A stretch of 64,000 nucleotides of DNA, from NCBI GenBank assembly GCA_027382625.1, contig JAJKFJ010021190.1, forward strand, positions 33,457-97,456, given 5' to 3'. Positions 37,441 through 50,149 of this stretch are shown in pieces. Positions within the stretch are counted from its first letter, which is position 1; each line of letters opens with the position of its first letter. The notes under the pieces were generated by a model, which was not told the origin of the DNA, ran no database searches, and worked only from the letters and a program-made list of their open reading frames with translations. Both the position numbers and the translations under genes were made by a program. Source of the DNA: Tetmemena sp. SeJ-2015. Taxonomy: Eukaryota; Ciliophora; Spirotrichea; Sporadotrichida; Oxytrichidae.

Positions 37441-40400
37441 TCAATTTATAATACTATTAGATCTTTTCTTAGTTTGGGAAAAATTGGATTGCATTTGAAA
37501 AGCTGATATACTTTTGGATTTAGAAGATACTTTGCTTCTTTTGGTTCCAAGTTAAATAAAAATTATTATTTAAGCAAGTTTAATGGTCAATTTTCTCTGG
37601 TTAGAGCTATCTTCCTTCTCTGTGAATTACTGTGGAATTATATTGATGTGATCATCATCGTTTAAAAATTCCGAGTCAGTTCTTTAAGTCTACCTTATAG
37701 TATGTGCAAATGTGTCCTCATATGACTCTCCCCTCTCTCTATGAGTGTCTATTTTTGTTGAGTTTTTCGATTTTGAATTGGAAAGAGTTCTGCGTGATTT
37801 TTAAGGAGCATTTTCAATGGGATTGACTTTTACTGTTGGGAATTTAGTGCTTCTCACAAAACTCCCAATATTTTTCTTCAACGAGATAATGGAGGAATCA
37901 GAGCGAGACTGCGGCCTTAACAGATTTTGGAAACTAAAACCTATCACTGTTAAATAAAATATTTCTTTATGTTGATATTCGCTTTATTTTTCCTTGGCGG
38001 TAAAAGCGAATGCGCACTATTGTTCTTTTTATCCTTTTATAGAAGTCCCTAAACAAGTAACATTTAAAGTTAACCTTACAGTAGAGTTAGTCTGAGCAGA
38101 ATAACCAAATTTAGCAGGATTTAAAAAAATATTGCTGCAATCACAGATAGTCCTGATAAATCAAATAAAATAAAAAAGTGAAAACTATGGAAATTAAACT
38201 TTTTAAGTATAAAAATATGTAAATTATGTGCGTCGAAATTATTAGACTCAAATTCATGATCAGCTTCAAATAAAAATAGGCAAAAAATATAATTGAAGAA
38301 TTTATAATGATAATTCTTAAATATCCGGGTCTGGTACAAAATCTTGAAAGAGGTAGAAGTGATAAATTATGCCCAAGATGCACAACTCGTTCAATAATAA
38401 ATACTATTTTTATATTCATTACTTCCATACGATTCATAAAAGGAGACTCATAGGGTTTGACAGTCATTATAAATTGTGGGGGGGGGTGGGTCCGGCACAG
38501 CACGTGCGGCCTGGGGCCGCACATACTTTGCCCAGACCGCACATACATACCGCAGATTGCCCAGACCGCACACACCAAACCCAGATTGCCCAGACCGCAC
38601 ATACCAAACCCAGATTGCCCAGACCGCACACACTTTGCCTAGACCGCACATAGGCTTTGATCGATTATTTCTGATGAGACTAAATCTAATTTGGGGGGTG
38701 AGGCGGAAGTACACCTCCCCCCTCTTTTTATGATATTGAATTCTAAAAAATCGTTCATTTAGGTCTAAATCTGCCAAAAAAGTCAAAAATAAAAGTGTTT
38801 TGGGCTAATGAAATTTCCTTCAGGGTCAAATTTCATGATTTCAATTTTTCAAAAAATTAACTAAAAATTAATTTAAATTCAAATTTAACAACTCATAAAT
38901 AGTTTTTATATAATACAGACCAAATTTATGATCTAAGTAAAATTTGAACTTAAATGGTTTTAAATTTTGCAGTTTTTTATGCCCTCTCCAACTTGGATTA
39001 ATATTTCCTCGAATTTATTTAAGAAGAATATAGTAAGCTTAGTTACAAAGATGATATAATTTGATCTATTGCAGTCTCTTACTCTTAATTTAAATAAACG
39101 ATAAGATTTTTTGTGGGGGGCCTTTTCTTGTCATCCTCTATTTGCATGAAAATATTTAAAATAAAGATCTTGCCAAAAATTAGTCAAAAACACAAATGTA
39201 AAACCCAATTCAAATTCGAATATTCTCTAATATAATGAGCTTAAGGACACCTCGCAACACAATTAAAGTAAATTTTAGACTCATTTTTATCCTACTTATA
39301 CATAGAGCCTTTCTTCATCGATGCAATAAGATAACATGTGCGACTCAATCATTAATGAAAGGACTCCCTCAAGTGATTCTCGCTACTCTCCTAGATCATC
39401 TCTAGAGATATTGAAATTGTTTAAAAGGCACGACACTGTTGGATTGCTTAAGAGATTTTAAAATTTGAAGCCTCTTTAAGTAATAGAAGCTCACTGCTCA
39501 GCCAGTAAATTACTCCAGGAACTTTACTCAAGCCTGTGGACATATCAGAGCTCCAAAAATTTTAATCGAATACTCTCATTCCAATGCTCGATTCTTTCAC
39601 AAGACATTACGCAGATTCAGATAAGGCTTTACCAATAAGGCATCTTGACTTGCTTTTCACACTTTGTCCTGAGAAACTCAAGCCTTACGAGAAGAACGAT
39701 TCCCTCCTTGAAAATCTTGGGGAATATTTCACGCAGTTCGGATTTAATATTGCTTAGATGGAGTACAATCTCTACCAGCTGAGCAATTTTCTCTTTCCAG
39801 CTGAGCTTGAGATGATTGTAAATCTAACTCCTTATCTAAGGGAAGGCTTAATTAAAATTCTTGGAAGAGTTCAGATTTCGCAGGGTCCTAGAGAACGTAC
39901 TCTCGAGCTAGTTTAACTATTCTCCCAAAGGTCATGTATTCTAGAACTCCTTAAATCTAGACACAACATCCAACTCTAACTTGAGAGACTATTTGATTTT
40001 GAGAAGGAGCACAGAATTTATCCTAGGAAGATATAAATGAAGTAATGATAGGCGAAGAGGCCACTTGGCTAAGAGAGTTGGATAAAATATTGAGTGGGAA
40101 TCTTAAGAAAGTTGACGAGGAGATTAAAATAGAGATGAAATGAGATCTACAGTGAATAAGTCAGAAGCCTCAAACCAGAGAGCCTGTATCCATAGAGTTA
40201 ATGCAAAACCTCTCGTTAAGAATGGAGGAATCCTGTCCGACTTATAGCCACTCTCAATACTAATCAACTATAGCGGATGCAGTTTTAAGCTAGTCATAGT
40301 AAAGCATATAGATACAAATGCCCACTGCTTCTGGAATGGCGTGGGTAATAGGATTGATCGCCTCCTACTGGATTGATAAGGGTAAACAGGTTGCATGCGT

Positions 40401-43400
40401 GGTGATCGACGAAATCCTGAGAACTTAGATGCGAAGGTGCTTGCAGTCCCTAGGCATCAACTTCTAAATCTTCACCATAGCTAACTAACTATTTCGAGCT
40501 TCGTCAAGAACATGATATCCTTATCGTAGATGAATTTGATACAATCGTCAATTCTTACCCCTGGCATCACTATTACGGCAAACTATACGGACTCTGGGAC
40601 TTTGCAGATTTAAAGACTTATCTACTTAGTGCAACGAGTGAGATTGGAATCAGCAGAGTGCTTGCCTAAGCTTTGATTAAGCCCAAGAGACTTTTCTTTG
40701 TTAGAAAGTCTGAATTACTCCAAGGAGAAAGCAGGAGCAAGGAGGAGAAGTTATGGTATGCAGCAATTAAAAGGAGAGATTAGAGAAGATTAAAGAGTTA
40801 ATAGATAAGCGTGCATCCTTTCAGCCCTTGATCATATTCACAGACGACAATGACTCCGATAAATTCAAGAGGCTCGCAGAAGAGGCGAGTTTACTTAATA
40901 TGGCAACTAGCATATCTGAAGAGAATCTCTAGCTTATCTAAACGTGGGACAATGGGGTGCTCATTCTTTCGGAGAGAGAGTGTTATGGCTACAACTGTCG
41001 CTTTAGAAGAGATGCCTTAGTTATCATAGCTTGCACAATCAGTTCGGAGGCTAGCTACCACCAGATGCGTAGCAGAAACTAACGCACGATGAATGCATTG
41101 ACTTCAATATACTTTCCAATCTCACCCCTAACCAAGACCCAGGTGCTAGGAAGACTAAACGATTTATCAAGCACAGTATTAGGCGAGCTAGAAAGATTGA
41201 TGCAGCTAATCTAGAGACGCAAAAAACAGAAGGCACTCATTGAAGCCGTGGCAGCTGCACAAGAGGCTGGACAGATGCTCACCAGAATAGAAGATCTCAA
41301 AAAAGAGATGGGAAGTGAAGCCTTTAAAAAGTTGATCAGATGTTGAAAAGAACTATCTTCAGTTTGAATGCAGAAAATGGACAATATAGTAGTAGCTAAT
41401 AGAGTACTTTATTTAGATAAAATTATAGACTTCCAAATTCTTTAAATATTCACTAATTAAAGTCTCATCAGAAATAATCGATCAAAGCCTATGTGCGGTC
41501 TAGGCAAAGTGTGTGCGGTCTGGGCAATCTGGGGAATGTATGTGCGGTCTGGGCAAAGTATGTGCGGCCCCAGGCCGCACGTGCGGTGCCGGACCCACCC
41601 CACTAAATTGTGTAATATTTGTATAATAGAAGTCATAATGTAGATGATGTGAATGATTTGCTGGATTACTAAAAATATCAAGTGAATGGCTCCTGGGAAA
41701 TAGGCCATGAAGACTGCAACCACTGTGAATATAAGTCTCCTCGCCATAAACCAAATTATATACACTCTTGCAAAGAAGCTTTCCACCTTTATTTCCTCGT
41801 AAATAGAACCAATCAGATTTTAAACATGCTCTCTTTAAATATTATTTATTCATTATTTATAACTAAATATATTTATTATACTGTATCTTTCAAGTTCAGA
41901 TTTGAAGACAGTCAAAAGCAAAATGCATAATATGGGTAGTATCAATGAAAATGCAAGGAAGGATATTGCCATCAAAGAGGAGAGATAGTCAGTGTAGTTA
42001 TTATAGCTTAACTAAATAAAACTGCTTTAAATTATCGTTTCTTACATTAAGAGAGTTCAAGAGGAATATTTGAAATATAAAGAATTAAATTTTAGTTTAA
42101 GTTCACAAATGACATCAGCATAATTTCCAAGAATCCTTCCACAAAGAATCTGAGAATATTCGAATTTATATATTTATGAGGACACCATTGAAGAAAATAA
42201 TACCTGATAACACTGAATCAAATATATTAAAATTTTTTTTATCAAATACACTATTTTTACTTTCATAATTTATATATGAGGAATTTGAACATATGATGTT
42301 AAAAAAAATTTAAAATCCTAAAGGAAGAAGCAAAAGAATAATACGAGGCCATATTATTTTAAGTCAACCAAATAAATGCAATGAAATATATTTTAGGTTG
42401 AATGTACTCTCACAAATCTGAAGCTTAAATAAATATAGTGTAATACATACATAGGACTTAGAGACTTTATTTTGCCAACTAATATAGTCAAAGGTATGAG
42501 AGATATGAAAAACCATAAGTAGAAATTGTTGGAGCCAAGGCTTTGAATCATGTTTAATGAACTATATCTTTATAATTTTAATTAATTCAATTAATGGGTT
42601 GTGTTTATATTCATATCGTAAACAGCTAAGAAATTGCAAGAAGATGTTAGATTTGAGTATTAAAGATATCTAGGTTATCAAATCTTTCATTGAAGGGAGT
42701 TTCAGTTTCGAAGTCAAATAAGTCATTCAGGATATCCTCAGAAGGGAATAAATCCAACGTCACAATCGTAACTAGAATAGAAAACACGAAGTTTGCATTT
42801 GAGGGGAAGTTAAGATCCAAGAGGGGCATATGGATTACTAATTGCAACGAGTTTATCAGACCCCATAGATATTGCATAGTAGTAGCCCTAAGAGAAAAAT
42901 AAGAGTAATAAATAAGTTACATAAGCACATTCATGCCAACATTAATAACCATTATATATTTAATGTTGGATTAAAGAGAACCAAAGCGCTGATGAAAGTT
43001 TGGGAAACTTGGGCCATTTAAACTAGCGTGCCATTTTGAGCTTGCTTTGGAACTTGCTATTAAGTCAAATACATATATCGAACAGGCAAATTTGTGTCCG
43101 TACACATAAAATAGCCGTTCATTATGATTCTCATTAAAATATTTATCACTTTAAATTATTCTCATTTCAATCGAGTCTTTGGTCTATAAAATATTTGAAC
43201 AAACGAATCCTTACTTAATATTTGGAAATAAAAGTTGGATCTTCAAAGTACAGCTGTACAGTCATCCTCCTCGCATTAAAGCTAACTATTTTATACTTTA
43301 CAGAAGAACTTTATAAGCTATTTAAATTATTTAGAGTGATAAGTTAATTTTGTTTACATTTTGAAATCTATATATTAATTTCGACATATTTAATTGAGCT

Positions 43401-46400
43401 GCCTAGATTCCTCCTTTCTCTTAATAAGTTTTAAGAAGTTTTAAGGTTCTGAGTTTTCAAAGAAAACATTAAGACTGCGTCATTAAACATCGAGTAAGAT
43501 CTACAACATTAAAACATTAAAGAAATTTATTTAAATCAATAAATGAAAGATAGTATTCTTTAGTCACTATAGTTATAAAATGTTAAAACTATTGATGTCT
43601 CCATAAGTTATTAAGCAATAATATTTCATCTTAAATATGCAAATAAATTAAGGCAAGATTAGGATGTATCACTTGTATTGAGTTTAGTCTAAATAGTTTA
43701 TATTTTTAAAGGACTAATTAATTGTCTTTAAATAACTTAAACAGGTTTTTTGTTTGTCGATTGTAATTTTTTTTTCTTTTAAAAAAGAAGGACTCTACTT
43801 GTTATCATAAACAAAATACAATAAATTAAGATCTTGGGACTGCCATATTTTTGCCAAATTCTACAGTTAATTTTCCAAGCTGCGAAATCCTAGATATTTT
43901 AGGCTTTAGTGTTCTATCGTAATCTCCTGTTAATATAATTGAGCATATAAATTTTGAGTTAATTATTATTATCTGTAATAAGAAGGTTAACGAAAACAGA
44001 TTTTAAGGCAGTAGCGTTATTGGTTGCAATTAGCTTCTAGAACGTCTGCAGTTAATCTTCAGTTGCCACTGCATTTATCAAACTATACACCTAACTCACT
44101 GCTTAATTATCAAATACGCTATTGTTGTTCTTGCTATTCACAAAATACAAGTAAACTAATATCAACAAGGATTTAAAGTAAACTATAATATTGTCTTCAG
44201 TTACTTGATTTAAGTACTGAACATAAAAGTCTAGTTTATTCCCAGCGAAAATGCTAGATTCGGTATCATTACCATTTTAAAATTAGTATAAACAAATAAA
44301 TTGGCTGAAGTCGTAGGAGGGAGGATAATTTCAATGGTGAACTAGTAATCAGTTCTGAGTCTATAATTGAATGAATCGATTAAGTAGACATCAACTATAT
44401 ACTTCCCTAAGTCCTCAACTCCGTCAGGTATAATAGTGAAAGCTTGGAAGCTTGGGTAGTATTAGATAAGTCCTGGTGGAGAATCACTCCTTATCTGAAC
44501 AATTATAAAGAGTATTAAAATAGATTACAACTATAGTGTTAGGGTTTCCTTGTGGATTCTAAGAAGTTGGGAGGACGTATGTTTACATCAATCCTATAGC
44601 TACGGTTTGCTAAAATTACTAAAATTATTGATGGTTTGACTTTCAAGTTGACTATCAAAGAAAGGAGGCTTTAGAGGGAGGGGAGGAGTAGTAATAGCAG
44701 GAGGAGCAGGAGTTGTAGTTGTGGTAGTCGTTGTTGTTGTAGTGGTGGTTGTTCTAGTAGTTTATTTATTTAAAAATGATAATTAGAAAAGGGTTTAAGA
44801 AGTTGTGGGTGGAGCAGGTGTAGTTGTAGTTGTTGTGGTAGTTGTAGTAGTGGTAGTTGTGGTTGTTGTAGTAGTGGAAGTGGTGGTAGGCATTAAGGGA
44901 TCATAAGTGATTGTAAGGAATATAATCTAAATCATAATTAGGAAGAAGGATGTTGAAGCTAAAGCTGAAGGAGCAGGAAGTATAAATGCCTTGATTATGA
45001 ACATATATACACCTTGGTCATCTTGAGAGCTCAATTATAATTTCTTATTTTAGCTAGGTTATGAAATGGTGATTTGTCTTTGGACTCCATCATGAGTCAC
45101 GAAGCTGGGGAGAGTAGTACTGAGATTGGTAGTGATGTTATTGTATGCATAATAGAGGGTATAAGAGCCTTCTCCACACTTGTATATTATAGTGTTGTAG
45201 TTTATTTATAGCTCGCTGTAGTATGGAATATATAAATATATTTATCCATAAATTATTTGCTTAAAAATAACTGATATCTTTATTTAAAACTTTATGATGG
45301 CTTATTTGCTGAAATAAAAACATATTTGGTCAATAGTAGAGATTAAGAGTGTAATTATTAACCTAAAAGAAAGTTATGTCAGGAGTAAATATCGAATAAT
45401 CAATAATTTAAAATCTATTGCAATTGAGAGTAAAGTTGCACCAAGATTCCACATCCCCTGTAATCTGGGAGTTCTAAAGTATACTCACTGTGTAGGGGAA
45501 GTCGCTGTACTCGGGAACTACAAACCCTGGGCAACTTAAATTAATTAGAATAATCAATTTATTTTCAATCGTAGTTGTATTACGTTGCTGTGCAATACTA
45601 CTTATTCTGATCTTCAAACATAACTCCCCCACTTTAAAACAAAAAATAGGTATAACTTGTAATAGGAGTCATGGTGATGGAGACTGGAGGATGAGTAACG
45701 ACTGTGTAGCAAGTGTCTAGGTTGTCGAAGCTCATCATGAAGCCCTTGTCATATAAAAAGTTAGAGTAGGGGTGCTCTTATCCCTGGAAGAACATGTTCT
45801 TTATAAACCCAAAGAAATAGGCTTTACCTGTGATATATGCAAATGCCTGTCTCTTAAGATACACATTAGCATTTCAAATCATGTTAACACTTTAATATTT
45901 TTTTAGCATTTCCAAAAGTGAACTCTACGATATATCATAATTTACAATTATTTTAAAGAAATAAAATATATTTTAAACAAAAATTATATCTTTAAAAGAT
46001 AACTTATTAAAATAAATAGATAAACTCTGACACGATTTATAAGGTTTATGATAATTAAAGATATAATTTATGCGCCAGGCTAGTATGTCATCTTTATTAG
46101 TTTAAATTAAAAAACAAACGTAAAAATAGTAAATTTTTTTCAATATGGACCTCTATTTTATGCATTCAGCTTGCTATAAAATAATTAGAATTACTTTTTA
46201 CCATTATTTTTTTTCTCAGGCAAATTTTTACCTTCATTTTCTAATGTTGCTTTAAAGTTTGTTTATAAAATAAACTTAGACCTTCACATTAATTGTAATT
46301 TATTAAGAGATTATTATCATTTGCCTTTTATTTTAAAGAATAAAATTTATTAAGTTTGAGTTGTTTGAATCTCAAAATATTATATGAATTATATAAAATC

Positions 46401-49400
46401 CTTTTTCAAATTTTTTGTTAAAGATGAGATTTAATTAATTAAATAAGAGTGATAAGTTATAAAAATCGCTCTATTTAAATAGTCTGATATAGAACGGAGC
46501 ATACTAAATTTGAGTAAAAACAATATCTAAATTAGTTATTAGTGTTTGAGTAATCATGTAAGATACTTCTCCTATAACATCAGAGGGGCCCTTATTTATC
46601 AAATTAATTCAGAATTAAGATCCTATTTAAATTGTACTTTAACAATTTAATAGCACTTTAAATAGATCCAATTACTTATAAATAGAATTAAAATATTTAA
46701 TCTATGTTGCTTATATGAAGAATAGTTGGACTTTGCATTCATAAAAAAATAAGATCATTATATTTAAACCAAGAAGATATAAAATACTTTTATTTAAGCT
46801 AGAATTTAAATAAAAAGTTTATTTAGAAAAATTATCTTTAATTTTATTTGCATTGTTATTTTTTAATAATTTAAGAATAATATCTATGCACTCTCCAAGA
46901 TCATTAAAAAAATCTTATATTTAGTTTTACTATTGAGCATCTTTGTCATTTAAATTATAATAATTTCTTATTTTTAAATTCTAAATATTTTTCACCTTAA
47001 AATAAACTACCTATGCAATCTTAAATAAAATTTCGTAACCTTTAAAATTAAATTATATTTTGATATAAATAAATTTAAAGATCTTTCCAAAAAAAATTTT
47101 CATCAATTAAAATGAGTTTTTATTATTTAAAAATTCCTTTTGTCATACGTGAATATGTCATTTAATTGTGCAAAAATATAGACACTTGTCATTCGATAAA
47201 CCAATTAAAATTATAATATTAAATATACTCAGTCATCTTTGTTTATACGCCTCTTTTCTAGATAATCTAAATATTAATGTAAATTATAAAAGCTTTATTG
47301 GTATTATAATGATAAACTTAAGCATAATAAATTAAATGATTTTCAGTTTCAATTAAATTAATGGTATCACTCGAAATTTATAAAACATTTTGTGAAAGTG
47401 TTTTTTGATAAAAATAATTAAAATAAACAATTTAAATAGGCTCTAAATTTAATTGCATAACATTATTCAAATTAAATTATAAATATTATATTAAGTTTAA
47501 AGTATTAATTTGAATATATGTTTAAAATAGATATTGCTTTTGCCTCCAGTGCATGCAAACAGCTCTTGTGTGTTTATATTTATCGAAAATGCTGCAAAAT
47601 AGAGGTCATCATTATTTGGTTAAGCATCCTAACTGATCCCCATTGTATAAACATTTTAAAATATTTATTTTATATATAATACGACAAAATTAAATTCTTT
47701 TTAAAAAAAGTTTCTTAATGCTTCTTATCTTAATATTTTTCTTTGAAATAATAATTTTTAAATGAGAATTTAAGAAAAAATTATTATCCTTAATTTTAAA
47801 AATCTTTAAATATATTAAAATACTCCTTGCAAATTCTTTCAAGATAACTTTGAATTTAAAACAATTAATATTCAAATTATAAGATTAGATTAATGATAAA
47901 TTTTCAAATCTTCATGTCATTAAAAGAAAAACTTTTAACTGAGACTACTTTAAAGCAGTTGATCCATAGTCTCTTCCTCTAAAACTAAAAGAATATTCCT
48001 CATTTGCTAGATCTTCTCTTTCAGAAAAGATCTGCTTGGATTTTAGAGCTTATTCTTTGGCTGTGTTGCGATAAAACCTCTAAGACTTGTAGATTATTTA
48101 TTTTTGTGATGAAATTTCTATAATTTAAATGGCAGATTCAACATTTCTTATAAAAATTGTATTTTATGATTATATTTTAATTTATGAAAATTCATTGTAA
48201 ATATTTAATTTATGAAAAATTATATAGAACGGATTAAAAAGGGGATTCAGGCCTTGCATCTTAAATATTTTAGATAAAATTGAATCCTATTTTAATCTAT
48301 TCTGCTATATTAAAGCCAGTAATAGAGAGAGCATAACATTATTAATTTTAACCCTTTCCATCTGCATATGTGACTCCGCTCGCTATAAGCATCTACCTCC
48401 AGTTGTGTTCTTCATAGAATCCTTGATAAAACCTCTAATAACTAGTTGACTTTCTCATTATTTAAGTTTCAACGCCATCTTCATTTTAAAGATAAAATCT
48501 ATACATATATTTTTTAATTAACAAAAAGTTGCTCTTAAGTGTCCGATTAAAACTTCAAGGACGGCACTCTTTTAAATATAGATATTATCTTTTTAATTTT
48601 CATTCAATCTCTTAAAATCACTTTTTCAATTTTTGCCATATAATTCCAATTTGATATAAAATAAATTTGAATAAAGTTTAATTCTTTTTATTAAAATATA
48701 AATATCTGTTGCGAACATGAATAATTGATGGCCAGATAAAGGTTCTGATATAAAAATAAATCTAATAAGACGGCAAGATAGTCATTAGATCGGAAAAACT
48801 TTACAAAGAGGGTCTCAAAAATTATTCCATGAGGCCGAAGCACTTAAACAAAGAATGAATATCTATTTAATTACAAATATTGAGCACTGTTTGGTTATAT
48901 AATGTACCTATAAAAGTTATAAATAAAGCTTATTACCGTAGCCAACACTCATTTTTATAATTAATAAAATCATACAAATAAATTTTTATCTTAAGAAATA
49001 AAGTCATTTTAAATAGTGACAAAATACTAAGTAAATTAATAATTTATAGCTAAAAATTCAATTTAAACTAAGATGTATTATTTTTATGTTCTGAAATGCT
49101 CTGATTTATTAATCACAAATATATTGATTAATTAAAATATCATAAATATATATATTCTATTAAAATTTATTAAACTACTTCTCCTAATTTAATTTTAAAA
49201 ATGAGTTTAAAAATTATATTTATTACTTATTCTAAGGAAATAAGTGGAGTGAATGTTATCTATGACGACAATGCAAGAGTCTTAGTAGCCACTTATATGG
49301 TAATAGCCGATATGATTTATTTATGGATTTGCAGAGGCAGCTCCATTTGTAAAAACTGCACTCCAACCTAGGATTCCAGTGGCAGACAATGACATCACCA

Positions 49401-50050
49401 CTGGACTATACTACTGTCCACATTATTTAATAAATAATGTTCCACTCCATTAAGGATTTATTGATTCATCTAAAGTCTTTGCACCTACCATAAATGTTCC
49501 ATAATCATAAAAAAAAACACACACACAATGAAAAAAAAACTTATTTAAATCTCTTTATACAGCTAGATTCTGTTAAATAAAATTTTTTAGAAATTATAAT
49601 CTCTAAATTTAAAGAAAACTTTATGGAAATTAATCTCTAATTGCGACAGTTGTAATGATAAAATCCCTTGTAGGAACTGCATATACCTTCGGAAATACAT
49701 CAGTACAACCTTGTTTCGTAGCCTTTATTAGAAAGCCTGCTAAAATATTTATAAAATAGTTTATTTAACTATTATCTTTAATTATTTTTATCCTCTAATA
49801 GTAGTGAAGATACCTATACTTCTAATTTTAGGAATATAAGAGCAGATTCGCTTGACCTACAAAAGAATAAAATTTTTATTAATATCGTTGATACATTAAA
49901 TTTATGTTTTCATTATACATTCATTCTATAATACTAAAAAATAATTTTTCATTTTGTTTTTAAAAGAGTTGCATATTTCCTGTCTTAATCTTGATTAATT
50001 TGGCATTTCTTAGGGTGATTTAGGAGTTAAGAGCCTGCTTAAAATGTGAA
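37441..50050 (-). CDS. Gene D: paralog of C and E, split by a transposon
   Basis: N-terminal blade-like sequence: QGCTDVFPKVYAVPTRDFI near 49.7 kb, LSATGILGWSAVFTNGAA near 49.35 kb, NDDLYFAAFSINI near 47.56 kb. Two Thr tracts (about 44.70-44.76 and 44.81-44.89 kb, with PAPPTT) form a mucin-like linker, followed by MFIIKAFILPAPSALAS-type sequence near 45.0 kb. The membrane block has QYLWGLINSLQLVIHMPL (about 42.85 kb), LDLFPSEDILNDLFDF, FYLWFFISLIPLTILVG and ARRLIFTVVAVFMAYFPGA. The 3.1-kb element at 38479-41603 separates this from PYESPFMNRMEVMN. The tail is Ser/Arg-rich (SRSDSSIISLKKN, FSQTKKRSNSIIN) and ends at TGA 37441-37443. The insertion lies between two coding blocks, in spacer rather than coding sequence as far as I can tell. 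The 5' end is approximate. Function unknown. Confidence 0.7.
38530..38653. repeat. 29-bp tandem repeat in the left terminal inverted repeat
   Basis: Three consecutive 29-bp units at 38530-38558, 38559-38587 and 38588-38616, each starting GCCCAGACCGCACA, then two shorter partial units ending near 38653. The first unit varies in its second half; units two and three differ by one or two bases. The right arm of the same element holds a single unit, so unit number changes between arms. Confidence 0.92.
38692..38865. mobile_element. Solo end related to the 16.3-kb MITE, nested in the transposon
   Basis: The GGGGGGTGAGGCGGAAGTAC start followed by a C run resembles the terminal motif of the element at 16301-17124. 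The next 150 bp (TTTTTATGAT, CATTTAGG, then AAATTTCCTTCAGGGTCAAA and ATGATTTCAA) match that element's right end in the same order. No matching opposite end was recognised downstream, so this is a partial or eroded copy, or a shared subterminal module. Confidence 0.65.
39336..41346 (+). pseudogene. Decayed SF2-helicase-like gene of the transposon
   Basis: With TAA/TAG as Gln this region gives long protein-like stretches in shifting frames. First is an alpha-helical N-terminal part (LENLGEYFTQFGFNIAQ, LYQLSNFLFPAELEM). Then come helicase-like motifs in order: IQMPTASGMAWVIGLIASYW at the Walker A position (a GSGKT is expected, but the Lys is replaced by Met), KGKQVACVVIDEILRTQ, motif II ILIVDEFDTIV, motif III YLLSATSE, then LIIFTDDNDSDKF, YGYNCRFRRDALVIIA and a motif VI-like YHQMRSRNQR. 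It ends KKLIRC and TGA (41344-41346). At least three frame changes (near 39.5, 40.05 and 40.5-40.8 kb) and the broken Walker A argue that it is dead. A divergent SecA-like or DEAD-like ATPase origin is possible; the exact family was not identified. Confidence 0.7.
44700..44892 (-). repeat. Thr-codon repeat tracts of gene D
   Basis: Two runs of ACN codons on the minus strand, separated by a short AT-rich spacer with intron or IES character. They encode nearly uninterrupted Thr with PAPPTT borders. Matching tracts occur in gene C (about 33.24-33.47 kb) and gene E (about 55.40-55.61 kb), so the linker is a shared family feature. It is probably an O-glycosylated stalk, by analogy with mucin-like linkers. 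Confidence 0.8.
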
Positions 50051-50149
50051 AATAAAGCTGAAACCTTTCAAATTATTTCAAGATAAATTAAATATGATTT
50101 ATATTATTTATTACGAACACCAACTACTTTTAAAAAGAATGCGCCTAAA

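Larger units (their letters stand above)
38479..41603 (+). mobile_element. 3.1-kb terminal-inverted-repeat transposon inserted in gene D
   Basis: Left terminal repeat 38479-38681 and right terminal repeat 41461-41603 are inverted copies, nearly identical over GGGTCCGGCAC.GCACGTGC and GGCCTGGGGCCGCACATACT. The arms differ in length mainly because the left arm has three 29-bp units (GCCCAGACCGCACATACCAA plus nine more bases) and the right has one. The host sequence TAAATTGTG occurs at both edges (38470-38478 and 41604-41612). It reads as a 9-bp target duplication, or a 6-bp TAAATT if the element itself begins GTGGGG. The ends are much more GC-rich than the surroundings. The interior carries a decayed helicase-like gene on the plus strand. 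No transposase was recognised, so the superfamily is open; a 9-bp duplication would be compatible with Mutator-like elements. Confidence 0.9.

Noticed and set aside
38369..38786. Overlapping open frames on both strands rich in Arg, Pro, Cys and Gly
   Set aside because: They are translations of the GC-rich 29-bp tandem repeat in the transposon terminus, open in several frames because the repeat lacks stops.
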